Part shown: piece by piece, positions 25,671 to 34,846 of the stretch | How the letters are laid out: every line of letters begins with the position of its first letter | Numbering within the stretch: position 1 is the stretch's first letter | Assembly (NCBI GenBank): GCA_963662965.1 | Contig: OY759970.1 | Coordinates: 2,914,001-2,978,000, forward strand | Source of the DNA: DTWD01 sp963662965 | GTDB lineage: Bacteria > Acidobacteriota > Vicinamibacteria > Vicinamibacterales > UBA8438 | DNA: 64,000 nucleotides | Direction: 5' to 3' | Translations under genes and position numbers: made by a program | Notes under the pieces: generated by a model | What the model saw: only the letters and a program-made list of their open reading frames with translations | The model's database searches: none | What the model was told of the DNA's origin: nothing

Positions 25671-26696
25671 CTAGCGTGGCAGTGACGCAACAGGAAAGCG
25701 CACGATGCGGTCGCTGCCGGCGATTCCGCCCATCCAGAGCTCGTCACCGACTTCCAGGGCGACCGTGCCGAGGATGAACGTGTCATTCGGCGGGTAGCTG
25801 ACGAGGTCGTCCACCGCTAAGGTCCGGACGTCGACCCGCGCGACGCGCGACCTCACGCCGTCGCACTCCCGCTCTCTGAGACAGGCGAAGATCGCGTCGG
25901 GCGTCGCCCCGACGTGTCCGGCCGCCAGTAGCGACCCGTCTGGAGCAAAGCGGACGTTGTCGATGTGAAATCCGACATCGGCGGCGTCGACCTCGACCGG
26001 CGTGCGGCCGCGGGAGAGCCGAATCAACGACTGTGTTCCCCAGCCACCGACGAACAGCCACTGCCCGTCGGCGGACGCCTCGACGCCGTTCGGACCACTG
26101 GTCTCACTGCCCGGCACTTTGGCCCATCCGCTGGCCGGCTGCCATTCCCACAGCTCGCCCTCGGGACGCTGAAAGTTGGTCGCGACGAAGCCGTTATCGG
26201 GGAGGGCTGCCACCGAGTTGAGTCCCGTCCCGTCCGGCGCGACGACGCATCCGATCCAGGTCGCGGTTGGCGTCGCGGCGCGGGCGTCTATCTCGAAGAC
26301 CTCGACCGACTCGCGGGCGCCGTGTCCCACGACGTACAGGGTATGACGGCCGTCGTTCTCCTCGCGCAGATTGATTCCGTGCGGCCGGAATTCGCTGGTG
26401 AGGGGGCCCGGGCACGCCCCGTACATGTCGGTGTCGGGCCGCGGTTGTGACGTCGCCGTCGGGTAGAGCACCCTCGAGCGATGGTCGCGGGTGTCGGTGA
26501 CGTACAGGTTGCCACCATCAACCATGCTCGAGACGATGATCCACGGTGAGTCTGGAATCGCGTAGAGGTCTTCCGGGCTCACCGGCCCGCAGACGAACTC
26601 GATATCGCCGTCCGCGTCGCACTGGGCCGCGGCCGGTGCGGCCAGACTCAACAGACACACGACGCCAAGGCCGAAGCCTAACCTTAGTTCCTTCAC
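25671..26696 (-). CDS. Secreted SMP-30/NHL-like beta-propeller protein
   Basis: 341 residues from GTG 26696 after GGAGGGTGGC. Signal peptide ends near APAAAQ. The remainder reads as repeated propeller blades, with GLNSVAALPDNGFVATNFQRPEGELWEW, GPNGVEASADGQWLFVGGWG and IDNVRFAPDGSLLAAGHVG as blade motifs recalling SMP-30/gluconolactonase-like proteins. Cys at residues about 26, 36 and others may pair. Function unknown; may be an exported lactonase or binding protein. Adjacent to the hydrolase in the same direction, 20 bp apart. Confidence 0.75.
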   Translation of the reverse strand: MKELRLGFGLGVVCLLSLAAPAAAQCDADGDIEFVCGPVSPEDLYAIPDSPWIIVSSMVDGGNLYVTDTRDHRSRVLYPTATSQPRPDTDMYGACPGPLTSEFRPHGINLREENDGRHTLYVVGHGARESVEVFEIDARAATPTATWIGCVVAPDGTGLNSVAALPDNGFVATNFQRPEGELWEWQPASGWAKVPGSETSGPNGVEASADGQWLFVGGWGTQSLIRLSRGRTPVEVDAADVGFHIDNVRFAPDGSLLAAGHVGATPDAIFACLRERECDGVRSRVARVDVRTLAVDDLVSYPPNDTFILGTVALEVGDELWMGGIAGSDRIVRFPVASLPR

Positions 26697-26957
26697 GCCA
26701 CCCTCCCGGGTCTTGGTAGTGCCGAACGGCTCCGGGCGATTATGCCACTCGGCGCACAGCCAAACATGAGTTCAAAGTTGTTAAAGGGAGGACGGAACGG
26801 CGCTTCCCAGCGCAGATCGATGACGACCAGCCAGCGGTCGTCGGGCTGGCGGCGGACCATCAGCGTCGGCCCGATGGTCATCTCCTGCGATGCTCCATCG
26901 GGATCCGTCGTCGTCACGGTCCACATATCCTTGCATGCTGCTACGTTCGGGTCCATC
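26697..26957 (-). pseudogene. Possible fragment of a small secreted protein gene
   Basis: Between the propeller gene and the divergent gene at 27004, the minus strand encodes DMWTVTTTDPDGASQEMTIG, TLMVRRQPDDRWLVVIDLRW and a short tail. This looks like the end of a SnoaL/DUF4440-type nuclear-transport-factor fold (MTIGPTLMVRRQPDDRWL...). The first half is missing and its upstream sequence is the 5' region of another gene. I regard it as a truncated relic; low certainty. Confidence 0.35.
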
Positions 26958-27003
26958 ATGGGCGTGTCTGATACGGAAGCCAATCGCGCGAGAGGAGGGT
27001 CAG

Positions 27004-28017
27004 ATGAACCGCCGATGTCTCGCTGCTCTCTGCACGGTGATCGCGGTCGTGGTGTCGGCGCCGACATTGGCGGTGGCGCAATCGACCGGCGCGCCGGCGT
27101 CGCCCCGAACGGCGTGGGGCGACCCCGACCTCCAAGGGGTGTGGAACAATGCGACGCTGACGCCGTTTCAACGCCCGGCAGAGCTCGGGGACCAGGAATT
27201 CCTGACCGAGGAAGAGGCGGCCAGCCTCGAACAGGGCACCGCCGACCGGAACGACCGGTTGTGGAGCTCCCCGGCCGCGCGAACGGAGGCCGGCGGCAAC
27301 GTCGGCGCCTACAACAACTTTTGGATGGAGCGCGGCACCACGGTCGTGCCGACGCGGCGAACCTCGATCATCGTCGATCCACCAAACGGCCGGCTGCCTG
27401 CGGTGACCCCGGAGATGGAACGCCGGCTGACCTCCCCCGAGGCACGGCGACTCGCGGAGGTGCGCCGTGGCGACCTCCCGGCCGATTCGTGGGAGCAGCT
27501 CGACTTGGGCGACCGGTGTCTCTGGTACCGTGGCATCCCGTCGTTTCCGACCGGGTACAACAACAACTACCACATCGTCCAGAATCCAGACTTTGTGGCG
27601 ATCCTGCAGGAGCACATCCACGACACGCGCTTCATCCCGCTGGATGGGCGGCCGCACGTCGCCGACAACATCCGTCAGTATGCGGGCGACTCGCGGGGCC
27701 ATTGGGAGGGCGACACCCTCGTCGTCGAGACCACCCACTTCAACAACAAGGCCTTCATCAGAAACTTCAACGGCGGTCTCAGCGAGGCGTTGCACGTGGT
27801 CGAACGCTTCACGCGCGTCGGTCCCGACACGCTCGACTACGAGTTCACGGTCAATGACCCGAACACCTGGGCGAGACCGTGGAGCGGCTCCCTTCCGATG
27901 TCGCGCATGGAGCAGCCGATGTTCGAGTATGCCTGTCACGAAGGCAACTACGGCCTGACGAACATCCTCGCCGGGTCGCGCGCCGATGAGCGAGCCGGCG
28001 GCGCGACGCCGGAGTAG
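27004..28017 (+). CDS. Secreted conserved hypothetical protein (paralogue of 34847-35869)
   Basis: 337 residues; the ATG at 27004 is preceded by GAGGAGGG and gives a signal peptide ending near LAVAQST. The body contains TAWGDPDLQGVWNNATLTP, GDRCLWYRGIPSFPTGYNNNY, QNPDFVAILQEHIHDTRFIPLDGRPH and RGHWEGDTLVVETTHFNNKAF. These motifs are shared almost word for word with the gene at 34847. The family is common in Acidobacteria as an uncharacterised secreted protein. The conserved His/Asp/Trp positions suggest a binding or enzymatic site but no reaction is known to me. Confidence 0.85.
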   Translation: MNRRCLAALCTVIAVVVSAPTLAVAQSTGAPASPRTAWGDPDLQGVWNNATLTPFQRPAELGDQEFLTEEEAASLEQGTADRNDRLWSSPAARTEAGGNVGAYNNFWMERGTTVVPTRRTSIIVDPPNGRLPAVTPEMERRLTSPEARRLAEVRRGDLPADSWEQLDLGDRCLWYRGIPSFPTGYNNNYHIVQNPDFVAILQEHIHDTRFIPLDGRPHVADNIRQYAGDSRGHWEGDTLVVETTHFNNKAFIRNFNGGLSEALHVVERFTRVGPDTLDYEFTVNDPNTWARPWSGSLPMSRMEQPMFEYACHEGNYGLTNILAGSRADERAGGATPE

Positions 28018-28031
28018 CGTTCCGCGGGCTC

Positions 28032-29741
28032 CTAACGACGGGACGTCTGCCGCGGCAACGCAAACACGTAGATCGCATTGGCGCGAATGCCCCCGACCGG
28101 CGCCGCGATGTACTGCCTCCCGTCGACCGCATACGTAATCGGAAACCCTTGCACCGAGGCGGGCAGTCGCGTCTGAAACAAGACGTCGCCGTTCTCGACG
28201 TCGTGGAAGTACAGATGGCGGTCGCTGTCGGCGCCGACGACCAGCCCGCCCGCCGTGGTGAGGGCCGCCGCGCGCGGGCGTGTGGCCATCGAGTGCCGCC
28301 AGACAATCTCGCCGCTGTTGATGTCCATGGCGATGAGGTGGCCGCGGTGGTCCGGGCTGGCGGGATGCGGCGTGCTCTCGCGCTGGAGGAAGCCACGGTC
28401 GGCGTAGTAGTCGTTGCCCTCGTTCTGTTCCAACTCGGTAAACACGCCCGTCACGCAGGTCGGGTGGATCGGGATGTAGAGCGCCTGCGTGTCGGGGTGG
28501 TAGGCGCTCGCCCGCCAGTTCCGAATCCCCAACAAGTTGGGACAGAATTCGATCTCGACGTCGGCCTCGGGGATCATCTCCGGCCGATAGGTCACCTGAC
28601 CGGTCCGCGGATCGACATCGAGGACGTTCTGATAGCCGAGGTCGTGGGCGGCGACGAACGCGCCGGTGGTGCGGTCAATTTCCCAGAGGATGCCGAGCTT
28701 GCCCATCTTGAAGAGTGAGCGTCGGCCGTCGTGGTCGATGAGCACGCTCTCGAAGACGTCATCGAGGTCGTGCGTCTCGCCGGGCGTGAACTGGTAGTAC
28801 CACGCGAGCTCGCCGGTGTCCGCGTCGAGGGCGAGCACGCTGTTCGTGTATAAGGCGTCGCCGTCGGTCTTTCGTGAGACGCGGGCCCACGGCTTCGCCT
28901 GCGAGGTTGACCAGAAGGTGAGGTTCGACTGCGGGTCGTAGCTGCCGGGAATCCACGAGTCGCCACCGGCGCGGAAGGTGAGCGGGAGGTCACCCCACGT
29001 GTCACCACCCGGTTCGCCCGGTTGCGCGATGGTCGACGTGCGCCACCTCTCCGCTCCGGTGTCGGGGTCGTGCGCCGAGATGAAGCAGACGTCGTTCTTG
29101 TAGTTCTGACACCCGGTCATGCCGGCGACGATCTGTCCATTGGCGACGATCGGCCCGCTCGTATACCGGTAGCCGAGCGTGTAGTCGGCGACTTCATGGT
29201 CCCACGCCACCTCGCCCGTCCGGGCATCGAGCGCCACGATGTGGGCGTCGGAGGTGTTGAGGTAGATGTGGGTGCCGTAAATAGCGATCGACCGGGCGCC
29301 GCGGCTGGGGCGTCCCTCTGGCCGATTCGGGCGCGCTTCGGGTTCCCGCGTGTATTGCCAGAGCCGTTCACCGGTGGCGGCGTCGAGCGCGTGCACACTG
29401 TTCCCGGGGTTCGGGATGAACATCATCCCGTCGTGCACGAGCGGGGTCGGCTGACTCAGGCCGGTATCGAGCTGCCACCCCCAGACGAGCTGCAGCTGGT
29501 GGACGTTGTCGGTGGTGATCTCATCGAGCGGACTGTAACCCCACCCATCGAGCGTGCGCCGCCAGCTCAGCCAGTCGGCCGGGTTGGGGTCCTCGAGCAT
29601 CGCCTCGGTCACCGGCGTGACGTCGCGGTCCTGCGCGCGTGCGTTCGCACCGGTTCCACCGACGATGACGATGACGACGACAACAGCGATGACGGCGAGT
29701 CGAACCGCGGCGAACACCGTTTCACGCCTGTGCGAGGTCAT
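28032..29741 (-). CDS. Secreted PQQ-dependent dehydrogenase (alcohol type)
   Basis: 569 residues, ATG 29741 after GAGAGGAG. Signal peptide to about ANARAQD. The mature protein opens with DPNPADWLSWRRTLDGWGYSPLDEI and is a PQQ propeller: repeated blades such as ALDAATGERLWQY, ALDARTGEVAWDHEV and ALDADTGELAWYYQF. The blade with FTPGETHDLDDVFESVLID fits the methanol/ethanol dehydrogenase layout. No C-terminal cytochrome domain. Oxidises an alcohol or similar in the periplasm with PQQ. Similar to 41835-43598 but a separate gene. Confidence 0.88.
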   Translation of the reverse strand: MTSHRRETVFAAVRLAVIAVVVVIVIVGGTGANARAQDRDVTPVTEAMLEDPNPADWLSWRRTLDGWGYSPLDEITTDNVHQLQLVWGWQLDTGLSQPTPLVHDGMMFIPNPGNSVHALDAATGERLWQYTREPEARPNRPEGRPSRGARSIAIYGTHIYLNTSDAHIVALDARTGEVAWDHEVADYTLGYRYTSGPIVANGQIVAGMTGCQNYKNDVCFISAHDPDTGAERWRTSTIAQPGEPGGDTWGDLPLTFRAGGDSWIPGSYDPQSNLTFWSTSQAKPWARVSRKTDGDALYTNSVLALDADTGELAWYYQFTPGETHDLDDVFESVLIDHDGRRSLFKMGKLGILWEIDRTTGAFVAAHDLGYQNVLDVDPRTGQVTYRPEMIPEADVEIEFCPNLLGIRNWRASAYHPDTQALYIPIHPTCVTGVFTELEQNEGNDYYADRGFLQRESTPHPASPDHRGHLIAMDINSGEIVWRHSMATRPRAAALTTAGGLVVGADSDRHLYFHDVENGDVLFQTRLPASVQGFPITYAVDGRQYIAAPVGGIRANAIYVFALPRQTSRR

Positions 29742-29961
29742 GGCCGCTCCTCTCGATGCGAGTCAGGGAATGTCGGCCCGATTATGCCACTGGCCGGCGG
29801 TGGTGACGCGGAAACGTGTCAATCAGTCTGGAGGGCGATCGCCCAGCCAAGTGTCGCCTCGACGCCCGTCGCGCCTATGGTGGGCGATCGAAGCAGGCCG
29901 GAAGGCAACTTTTTGCCATCCGCCGCCCGTCTAACCGCGGAAAGAGCACCTGGGAGGCTGC

Positions 29962-30878
29962 CGTGACCCGACTCGCTATTTTTCGCATTGCCGTGGTTGG
30001 AATTCGGACTTGCGCTCACGACGACCGCGCCGGCCCTGGCCGACTACCGGATCGAGCGGGAGCTGACGCTGGCCCCTGGTGGCCAGCTGGTGCTCCGTAC
30101 CGACTCCTGTCGACTGACCGTGCGTGGAACCTCGAGCCCGAACGCGCGGGTCGTCATTACCTCTCGACGAGACGATTTCGAGGAACGCTTCGACGTCACG
30201 TTCGAGGAGAACGCCGGCGAGGTGACCGTCACCGCCAAGCGGCGCGGGTCGTGGCTCCGGCGCTGGTTCTCCTGGAGCGGCGACCGCGTGCAGTTCGACA
30301 TCGAGGTGCCGTATGAAACCGAACTTGATCTGCACACCTCCGGAGGCTAATTCGAGGTGGAAGAGATAGAGGTCGGTGTCACGGCGGATACGTCGGGAGG
30401 CTCGATCCAGCTCGAGGAGATCCGCGGCTGGGCGGATGTCCACACGAGCGGCGGCTCGATCCGGTTCGCGGGAGTCGCCGGCGAGCTATCGGGAGAGACT
30501 AGCGGCGACTCGATCCGAGGCGAGGACGTGGGGGAAGACGCCGACGTCGACACTTCGGGTGGATCGAACGAGCTGCGCGGCATGGCCGGCGCGGTGAACG
30601 CCTCGACCTCGGGCGGGAGCGTCACCGTCCATTTCGCGCGCGGGAACAGCCGCGGCGGAACGCTTCACACATCGGGCGGTCGGGTCACTGCCCATGTCGA
30701 TCCGGAGGCGGCCCTCGACATCGACGCCTCCACGTCGGGGGGTGGCGTGACGCTCGATTTTCCGGTGACCGTGCAGGGAAAGCTCTCGAAGAACTCGGTC
30801 AACGGGACGCTGAACGGCGGCGGTCCGACGTTACGGTTGCGCTCGAGCGGCGGCCGGGTGTCGATACTGAGCCTGTAG
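29962..30878 (+). pseudogene. DUF4097-type beta-helix (putative adhesin) gene with internal TAA
   Basis: From a GTG at 29962 with TGGGAGG upstream, a signal-like start appears to shift frame near 29995. Then a single frame encodes beta-rich repeats, including DTSGGSIQLEEIRGWADVHT and further TSGGS-type turns, the ladder of short strands typical of DUF4097/DUF4098 putative adhesins. A TAA at 30348-30350 interrupts it between TSGG and FEVEEI, where the repeat predicts Asn. Surface-exposed structural protein in its intact form. Whether the stop is real needs resequencing. Confidence 0.7.
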
Positions 30879-30921
30879 GGCCTCATCGCCACGGAGTAGT
30901 GGCCAAGCCCCAGCCGTGCTG

Positions 30922-31830
30922 CTAGCGGCTACTGATACGGCGGGCTCTCATGTCGAACGCGGAACCTGGTTCCAGCACGACGTACGGCTTCTCCCCGCCC
31001 TGATACGCACGGGTGTTGTCGTGTACCGCTACCGTCGCTTTGCCGATGACCTCGAACCTGTCGCCGGTCACGACGATTGCCGTTCCCTCCGACAGACCGA
31101 TGCCGAGCAGATCCGGCCGCTGCTCGATCACCGGAATGAGGTCGTCCCAGCGGTTCCGGGCGTCGACGTGCTGATCGATCGCAGACCTGCGCAGGAACGC
31201 AAAGCCACGCTGATGATGCGCCTCGTCGGTCATGACCATCTGCGGTCCCGTGGTGTCGCCGCGGACGAGATAGGCGCCCTGGATCGTGGCGCCGGCCGAG
31301 CTTCCGCCGATGACCCCCCCACGCGCCAAAACCTCGTGGAATTCGTCGTAGGTCCGGGTTCCCGCGTACGAGTCAACGATGCGCCATTGACGGCCGCCGT
31401 TGAACCAGACGGCGGTCGCCCGCGACAGCCGCGCCACGAATGGCGCGGTGCCAGCAACTGTGGGATCGTGCGTATGGAGCATCGAGACGTGCTTCAAGCC
31501 ACGGTGCCGCCACGGCCCCAGGACACGTTCTTCCTGATAGACGCGGACGTTGCCGTCTTCGTCGTGATTGCCCGCCGCGGTCGGCACGATGACGAACCGA
31601 CCAGCCTCGGGGCCGCCTCCAAGCTCGATGAAGCGTTCGACGATCCCGGTGCCGTCCAACGCACCGCCGCCGACGAGGACCAGCGTGCCGATCGACGGGC
31701 CGTAGTCGGTCGCCTCCTGCGCCGCAGGCTCGACCGTCGGCGCCGACGCGAGCGCCAGACACAGGAGCAGTAGCCGGAACGTTCGTTGTGTCACGGGGCC
31801 GGCGAGGCGAGTGAGCGTGGAGGCGAGCAT
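30922..31830 (-). CDS. Cyanophycinase-like serine peptidase (S51 type), secreted
   Basis: 302 residues, start ATG 31830 with a signal segment to about residue 38. The S51 fold is visible: TLVLVGGGALDGTGIVERFIELGG, then a GNHDEDGN segment, AVWFNGGRQWRIVD and the nucleophile elbow GGVIGGSSAGATIQGAYL with catalytic Ser, plus the downstream FLRRSAIDQHVDAR with the DQH motif of cyanophycinases. It likely cleaves beta-Asp-Arg bonds of cyanophycin-like polymers or other isopeptides. Export suggests an external substrate. Confidence 0.85.
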   Translation of the reverse strand: MLASTLTRLAGPVTQRTFRLLLLCLALASAPTVEPAAQEATDYGPSIGTLVLVGGGALDGTGIVERFIELGGGPEAGRFVIVPTAAGNHDEDGNVRVYQEERVLGPWRHRGLKHVSMLHTHDPTVAGTAPFVARLSRATAVWFNGGRQWRIVDSYAGTRTYDEFHEVLARGGVIGGSSAGATIQGAYLVRGDTTGPQMVMTDEAHHQRGFAFLRRSAIDQHVDARNRWDDLIPVIEQRPDLLGIGLSEGTAIVVTGDRFEVIGKATVAVHDNTRAYQGGEKPYVVLEPGSAFDMRARRISSR

Positions 31831-31875
31831 ACAGAGGTCGATTATATGCAGGCCGGGCGGGGTGCGCGGCTGGCC

Positions 31876-32091
31876 TCAGGCCGCGGCCGCCTCGCGCGCA
31901 CGCGCGCGAGGCGGCACCTCAGACCGGCGTACGGCGTCTACAACGCGGTCGTAGAACCGCTCGTACTCCTCGGCGCTGTGCGGCACTTCCACCCGGAGGG
32001 CGAGAGTCATCGCGTGGCGCAGCGTTCCTTCGTCCGTGCGGGCCGTCAGCCTCCGAAAGCGTTTCAGGGTCATGATGAGGAGATGGAGCAA
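31876..32091 (-). CDS. Small hypothetical protein
   Basis: 71 residues in a minus frame beginning at TTG 32091 (upstream TAG bounds the frame about 70 bp further on). Basic and helical: LKRFRRLTARTDEGTLRHAM, SAEEYERFYDRVVDAV. No signal peptide, no known motif, weak ribosome site. It lies between the cyanophycinase-like gene and a receptor relic. It could be the end of a decayed larger gene. Confidence 0.3.
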   Translation of the reverse strand: MLHLLIMTLKRFRRLTARTDEGTLRHAMTLALRVEVPHSAEEYERFYDRVVDAVRRSEVPPRARAREAAAA

Positions 32092-32239
32092 GCGGCGTGC
32101 CAGAAGGCGCCACCGCGAGTAACGTCGCGCCGACGCCGCCCGCTACTGTTTTTGGCGGCTCAGCCGGTGCGAACCAGCGCGCCTCGAGAGGGCCAGCGGT
32201 GCGGCCACTCGGTCGTCTGTCCTCGGCAGGGGCCTCCCG

Positions 32240-33336
32240 GTGTCCGCGTGCGGCGTCACCGGCGGGAACCGGCCCCGAGGGACCTCCAACGACATTGGGT
32301 ACGCGTTTCAGGCCGGCACCGGCGGCCCCGGTGGCGGCAGCGACTCTCCGCTGGCCGGCGTCCTGAATCAGTCAGAGCAGGGGCGGTTGACCGCGCTGTA
32401 CCTCCAGGACCGCTGGTTGCTCGGCTCCCGCCTGCTGTTGGTGCCGGGCGTCCGACTCACGAGCTTCGACCGGACCGACACGCGGTACACCGAGCCGAGA
32501 TTTGCCGCGACGTTCTTCGTCAATGACCAGGTCAAGCTGAAGACCGCGACCGGCCGGTACTACCAGTTCACCGACCGGATCACCCGGGAGGAAGTACTGC
32601 AGGGCAACCGCGAGTTCTGGACGTTGGCGAACGGGACGACCGTGCCCGTGGCCGAGGCGACGCATCTCATCGGCGGGGCGTCGTTCGAGCGGAGCGGCCT
32701 GCTGGTCGACGTGGAGCTGTTCAGCAAGGACCTGTCGGCGCTGACGCAGTTTGCCCCACGCTTCACCGCCGCATCGGATGCGTTCGACTACGACGACTTC
32801 TTCTATCACGGCGACGGTACCGCCCGGGGCGGTGAGGTGCTCGTCCAGAAACGGTCCGGTCGTCACACCGGTTGGGTCAGCTACACCTTGAGCAAGGTGG
32901 AGAGTCGTTTCCGAAGCTCGAGGAGGCGCCGTTTCCCGCGATTCACGATCAGCGTCACGAAGTCAAGATCGTCAACGTGCTCCAGATGGGCCGGTGGCAT
33001 CTCTCCGAGATCTTCATCTACGCCAGCGGGAAGCCCTACACGGAACCGGTCGGACTTGAGTCGGTCGAGCTCCCCTTCGGTACCTTCGACCGCGTCGTCG
33101 TGGGCGAAAAGAACGGCGGCCGTCTACCGGCGTATCACCGACTGGACTTGACTCTGAACCGGGAGTTTTCCTTCGGGGACGGGCGCGGCGGACTCTTCAG
33201 CGTGACGTTGTTCAATCTCTACAACCGACAGAACCCCTGGTACAAGAAGTTTAACGTGGTCGAGGGCGAGATCGTCGAGAACAACATCCAGCTCATGGGA
33301 CTCACGCTGAATGCGTCGTTGAGCGTCCAATTCTAA
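32240..33336 (+). pseudogene. TonB-dependent receptor gene, N-terminus lost and frameshifted
   Basis: Only the barrel half remains. Recognisable strands include LTALYLQDRWLLGSRLLLVPGVRL, ATFFVNDQVKLKTATGRYYQF and GEVLVQKRSGRHTGWVSYTLSKVE. An extra AG at 32901-32904 (AGAG where AG is expected) shifts the frame; the next frame continues SFPKLEEAPFPAIHDQ, HEVKIVNVLQMGRWHLSEIFIYASGKPYTEP and ends SLSVQF with the C-terminal Phe signal. Signal peptide, TonB box and plug are absent. The intact protein would import a siderophore, vitamin or glycan. Confidence 0.8.
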
Positions 33337-33346
33337 GGCCGCTGGT

Positions 33347-33913
33347 CTAGAAGGGTGGTGGCATGTCCGGTTCCGGGTCGATGCCGAGTCCGTCGGCGAG
33401 GCGCGTGTAGTAGTTGAACAACGCGACGACCTGGACGGTGTCATGGATCGTGGCGTCGTCGAAGCCGTGAGCGCGCAGCGCCTCGACATCGGCCCGCGAC
33501 ATCTCTTGGGGCGCGCGTGTCAACTTCACGCTGAAGTCAAGCAGCGCGCGGTCGGCGGCCGCGAGATCGGCCTCCGTGTAGTCGCGCATGATGGCGTCCA
33601 CCAGCGCATCGGCGCCGTCCTCACCCGCGACCTCCGCCCGGAGGTCCGCCCCGTGGGCGCAGGTTCAGTAGTGGCAGCCGCTGGCGCGCGAGACGGCGGT
33701 CGCAACCATCTCGCGCTGCGCCCGAGAGAGCCCGCTCGTCTCGGCGAACATCACCTCCCGGTACAGCAGGGTCGAGGCGCGCAGCACCCGCGGGCGCGGG
33801 CTCTGGATCCTGATCACGTTGAACACGCGACCGGCGCGCGTGATTGCTTCTTCGTACAGCCGCGCCAGCAGTCCGGTCGCATCGGCGTCTGACACCGTTT
33901 CGATCCAGGCCAT
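33347..33913 (-). CDS. AhpD-like alkylhydroperoxidase with in-frame UGA (candidate selenoprotein)
   Basis: 188 residues when one TGA at 33665-33667 is read through. ATG 33913 follows GGAGGGACACG. The protein is an AhpD/carboxymuconolactone-decarboxylase fold: SRAQREMVATAVSRASGCHY, UGA as codon 83, then TCAHGADLRAEV. The family motif is C-x-x-C-x-x-x-H; here it is C80-H-Y-U83-T-C-A-H87, so the second Cys is replaced by UGA with the His retained. The second half (LLDFSVKLTRAPQEMSRADV) is intact and shows no other lesion. A perfect hairpin lies at 33629-33646. AhpD-like selenoproteins are known in bacteria. Role: peroxide reduction in the cytoplasm. Confidence 0.85.
33629..33646 (-). promoter_or_regulatory. 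Candidate bacterial SECIS hairpin of the AhpD-like gene
   Basis: Coding-strand stem GACCTCC / GGAGGTC (7 bp, perfect) closes a GGGC loop. The stem starts 18 nt and the loop 25 nt after the UGA. Spacing and loop G fit the bacterial SECIS rule; the usual loop U is not seen. Confidence 0.6.
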
Positions 33914-33930
33914 CGTGTCCCTCCGACGGG

Positions 33931-34830
33931 TCACTCGCGAACCGGCGTCGACTCGTCGACCTGCACTTGAAACTGCCGAAAGCGCGTGTAGGTGGCGGTG
34001 CCGTCGACGCGAGAGCCGCCGCGAGTTGCGTAGCGCTCGCGCATTTCGACCGGCACCGAGTGACCCATCGATGCATCCGCCTCGTATCGGACGGTGATGG
34101 TGGCGTCGAAGTCATCCGATTCGACAATGAGCTCGCTGACGAGCACCCGGCCGGCATCAGGCTCGATCCAGTAACGGCCGCGCGCCGGCATGTTTCCGCC
34201 GTCACGTCGACTGACCACGGTGGTGGGCCATGTCTCGGCGTACTCGATGACCCAGACATCGGCCGTGTCGTCATCAGAGTCAGAGTCTTCGGGCCCATCG
34301 AGTCCGAGGGGCGGCGAGCCATCCGGCACGCGCACGAACTCGAACCGCGGCTTGTAGGATGGGCGGAGGAAGAGCAGGGCGAGGGTCGGCGTGTTGATGT
34401 TGCGCTCGACATCGCCAATGTTGTGTCGGGCGCTGTCGGTCAGGATGCCCTGGATCTGCCGCTCCGTGGATGTGGAGGGGCTCAGGAAGAGCCGCGTCAA
34501 CCGCTCCTCGCGGTCCCGCACCGGCCGGCCGTCGACCTCGAACACGTCCCGAAAGCCGTAGTACCGCTCGGACCCCTCGGGTTGGACGAGGAGGTAGTCC
34601 GAACGCAGGGTGCGCCGCTCGTAAGTGTCGTTACGAAAACCGCCGACCCCGGCGGTGTCTCGCGAGCTCGCGCGTTGCTCGTACCGTTCTTCCGTCACCA
34701 CGCCCCGCAACTGCTCGTGGAGCACGTCGACGTAATCGGTCGCGCGCGCGAGTACCTCCGCGAGCGAGGGCTCTTGTCCCCAGCTCGCGACTGGGACAAG
34801 AAAGAGCGCCATCGTCAGGAGCATTCTCAC
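33931..34830 (-). CDS. Secreted conserved hypothetical protein
   Basis: 299 residues from GTG 34830 (or ATG 34824). Signal peptide ends near ASWGQE. The N-terminal part is helical (LAEVLARATDYVDVLHEQLRGVV) and is followed by a beta-rich domain with RSDYLLVQPEGSERYYGFRDVFEVDGRPV, and a C-terminal part with YWIEPDAGRVLVSELIVES resembling the ending of LolA-like lipid-binding proteins. I do not recognise a named family; similar secreted proteins are frequent in Acidobacteria. It lies 17 bp upstream of the AhpD-like gene in the same direction. Confidence 0.7.
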   Translation of the reverse strand: MRMLLTMALFLVPVASWGQEPSLAEVLARATDYVDVLHEQLRGVVTEERYEQRASSRDTAGVGGFRNDTYERRTLRSDYLLVQPEGSERYYGFRDVFEVDGRPVRDREERLTRLFLSPSTSTERQIQGILTDSARHNIGDVERNINTPTLALLFLRPSYKPRFEFVRVPDGSPPLGLDGPEDSDSDDDTADVWVIEYAETWPTTVVSRRDGGNMPARGRYWIEPDAGRVLVSELIVESDDFDATITVRYEADASMGHSVPVEMRERYATRGGSRVDGTATYTRFRQFQVQVDESTPVRE

Positions 34831-34846
34831 GTGGCACCCGGCCTCG

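Noticed and set aside
30348..30350. Stop in the DUF4097 gene as a recoded codon
   Set aside because: It is TAA, which has no known amino-acid recoding in bacteria of this kind; nonsense mutation or error is simpler.
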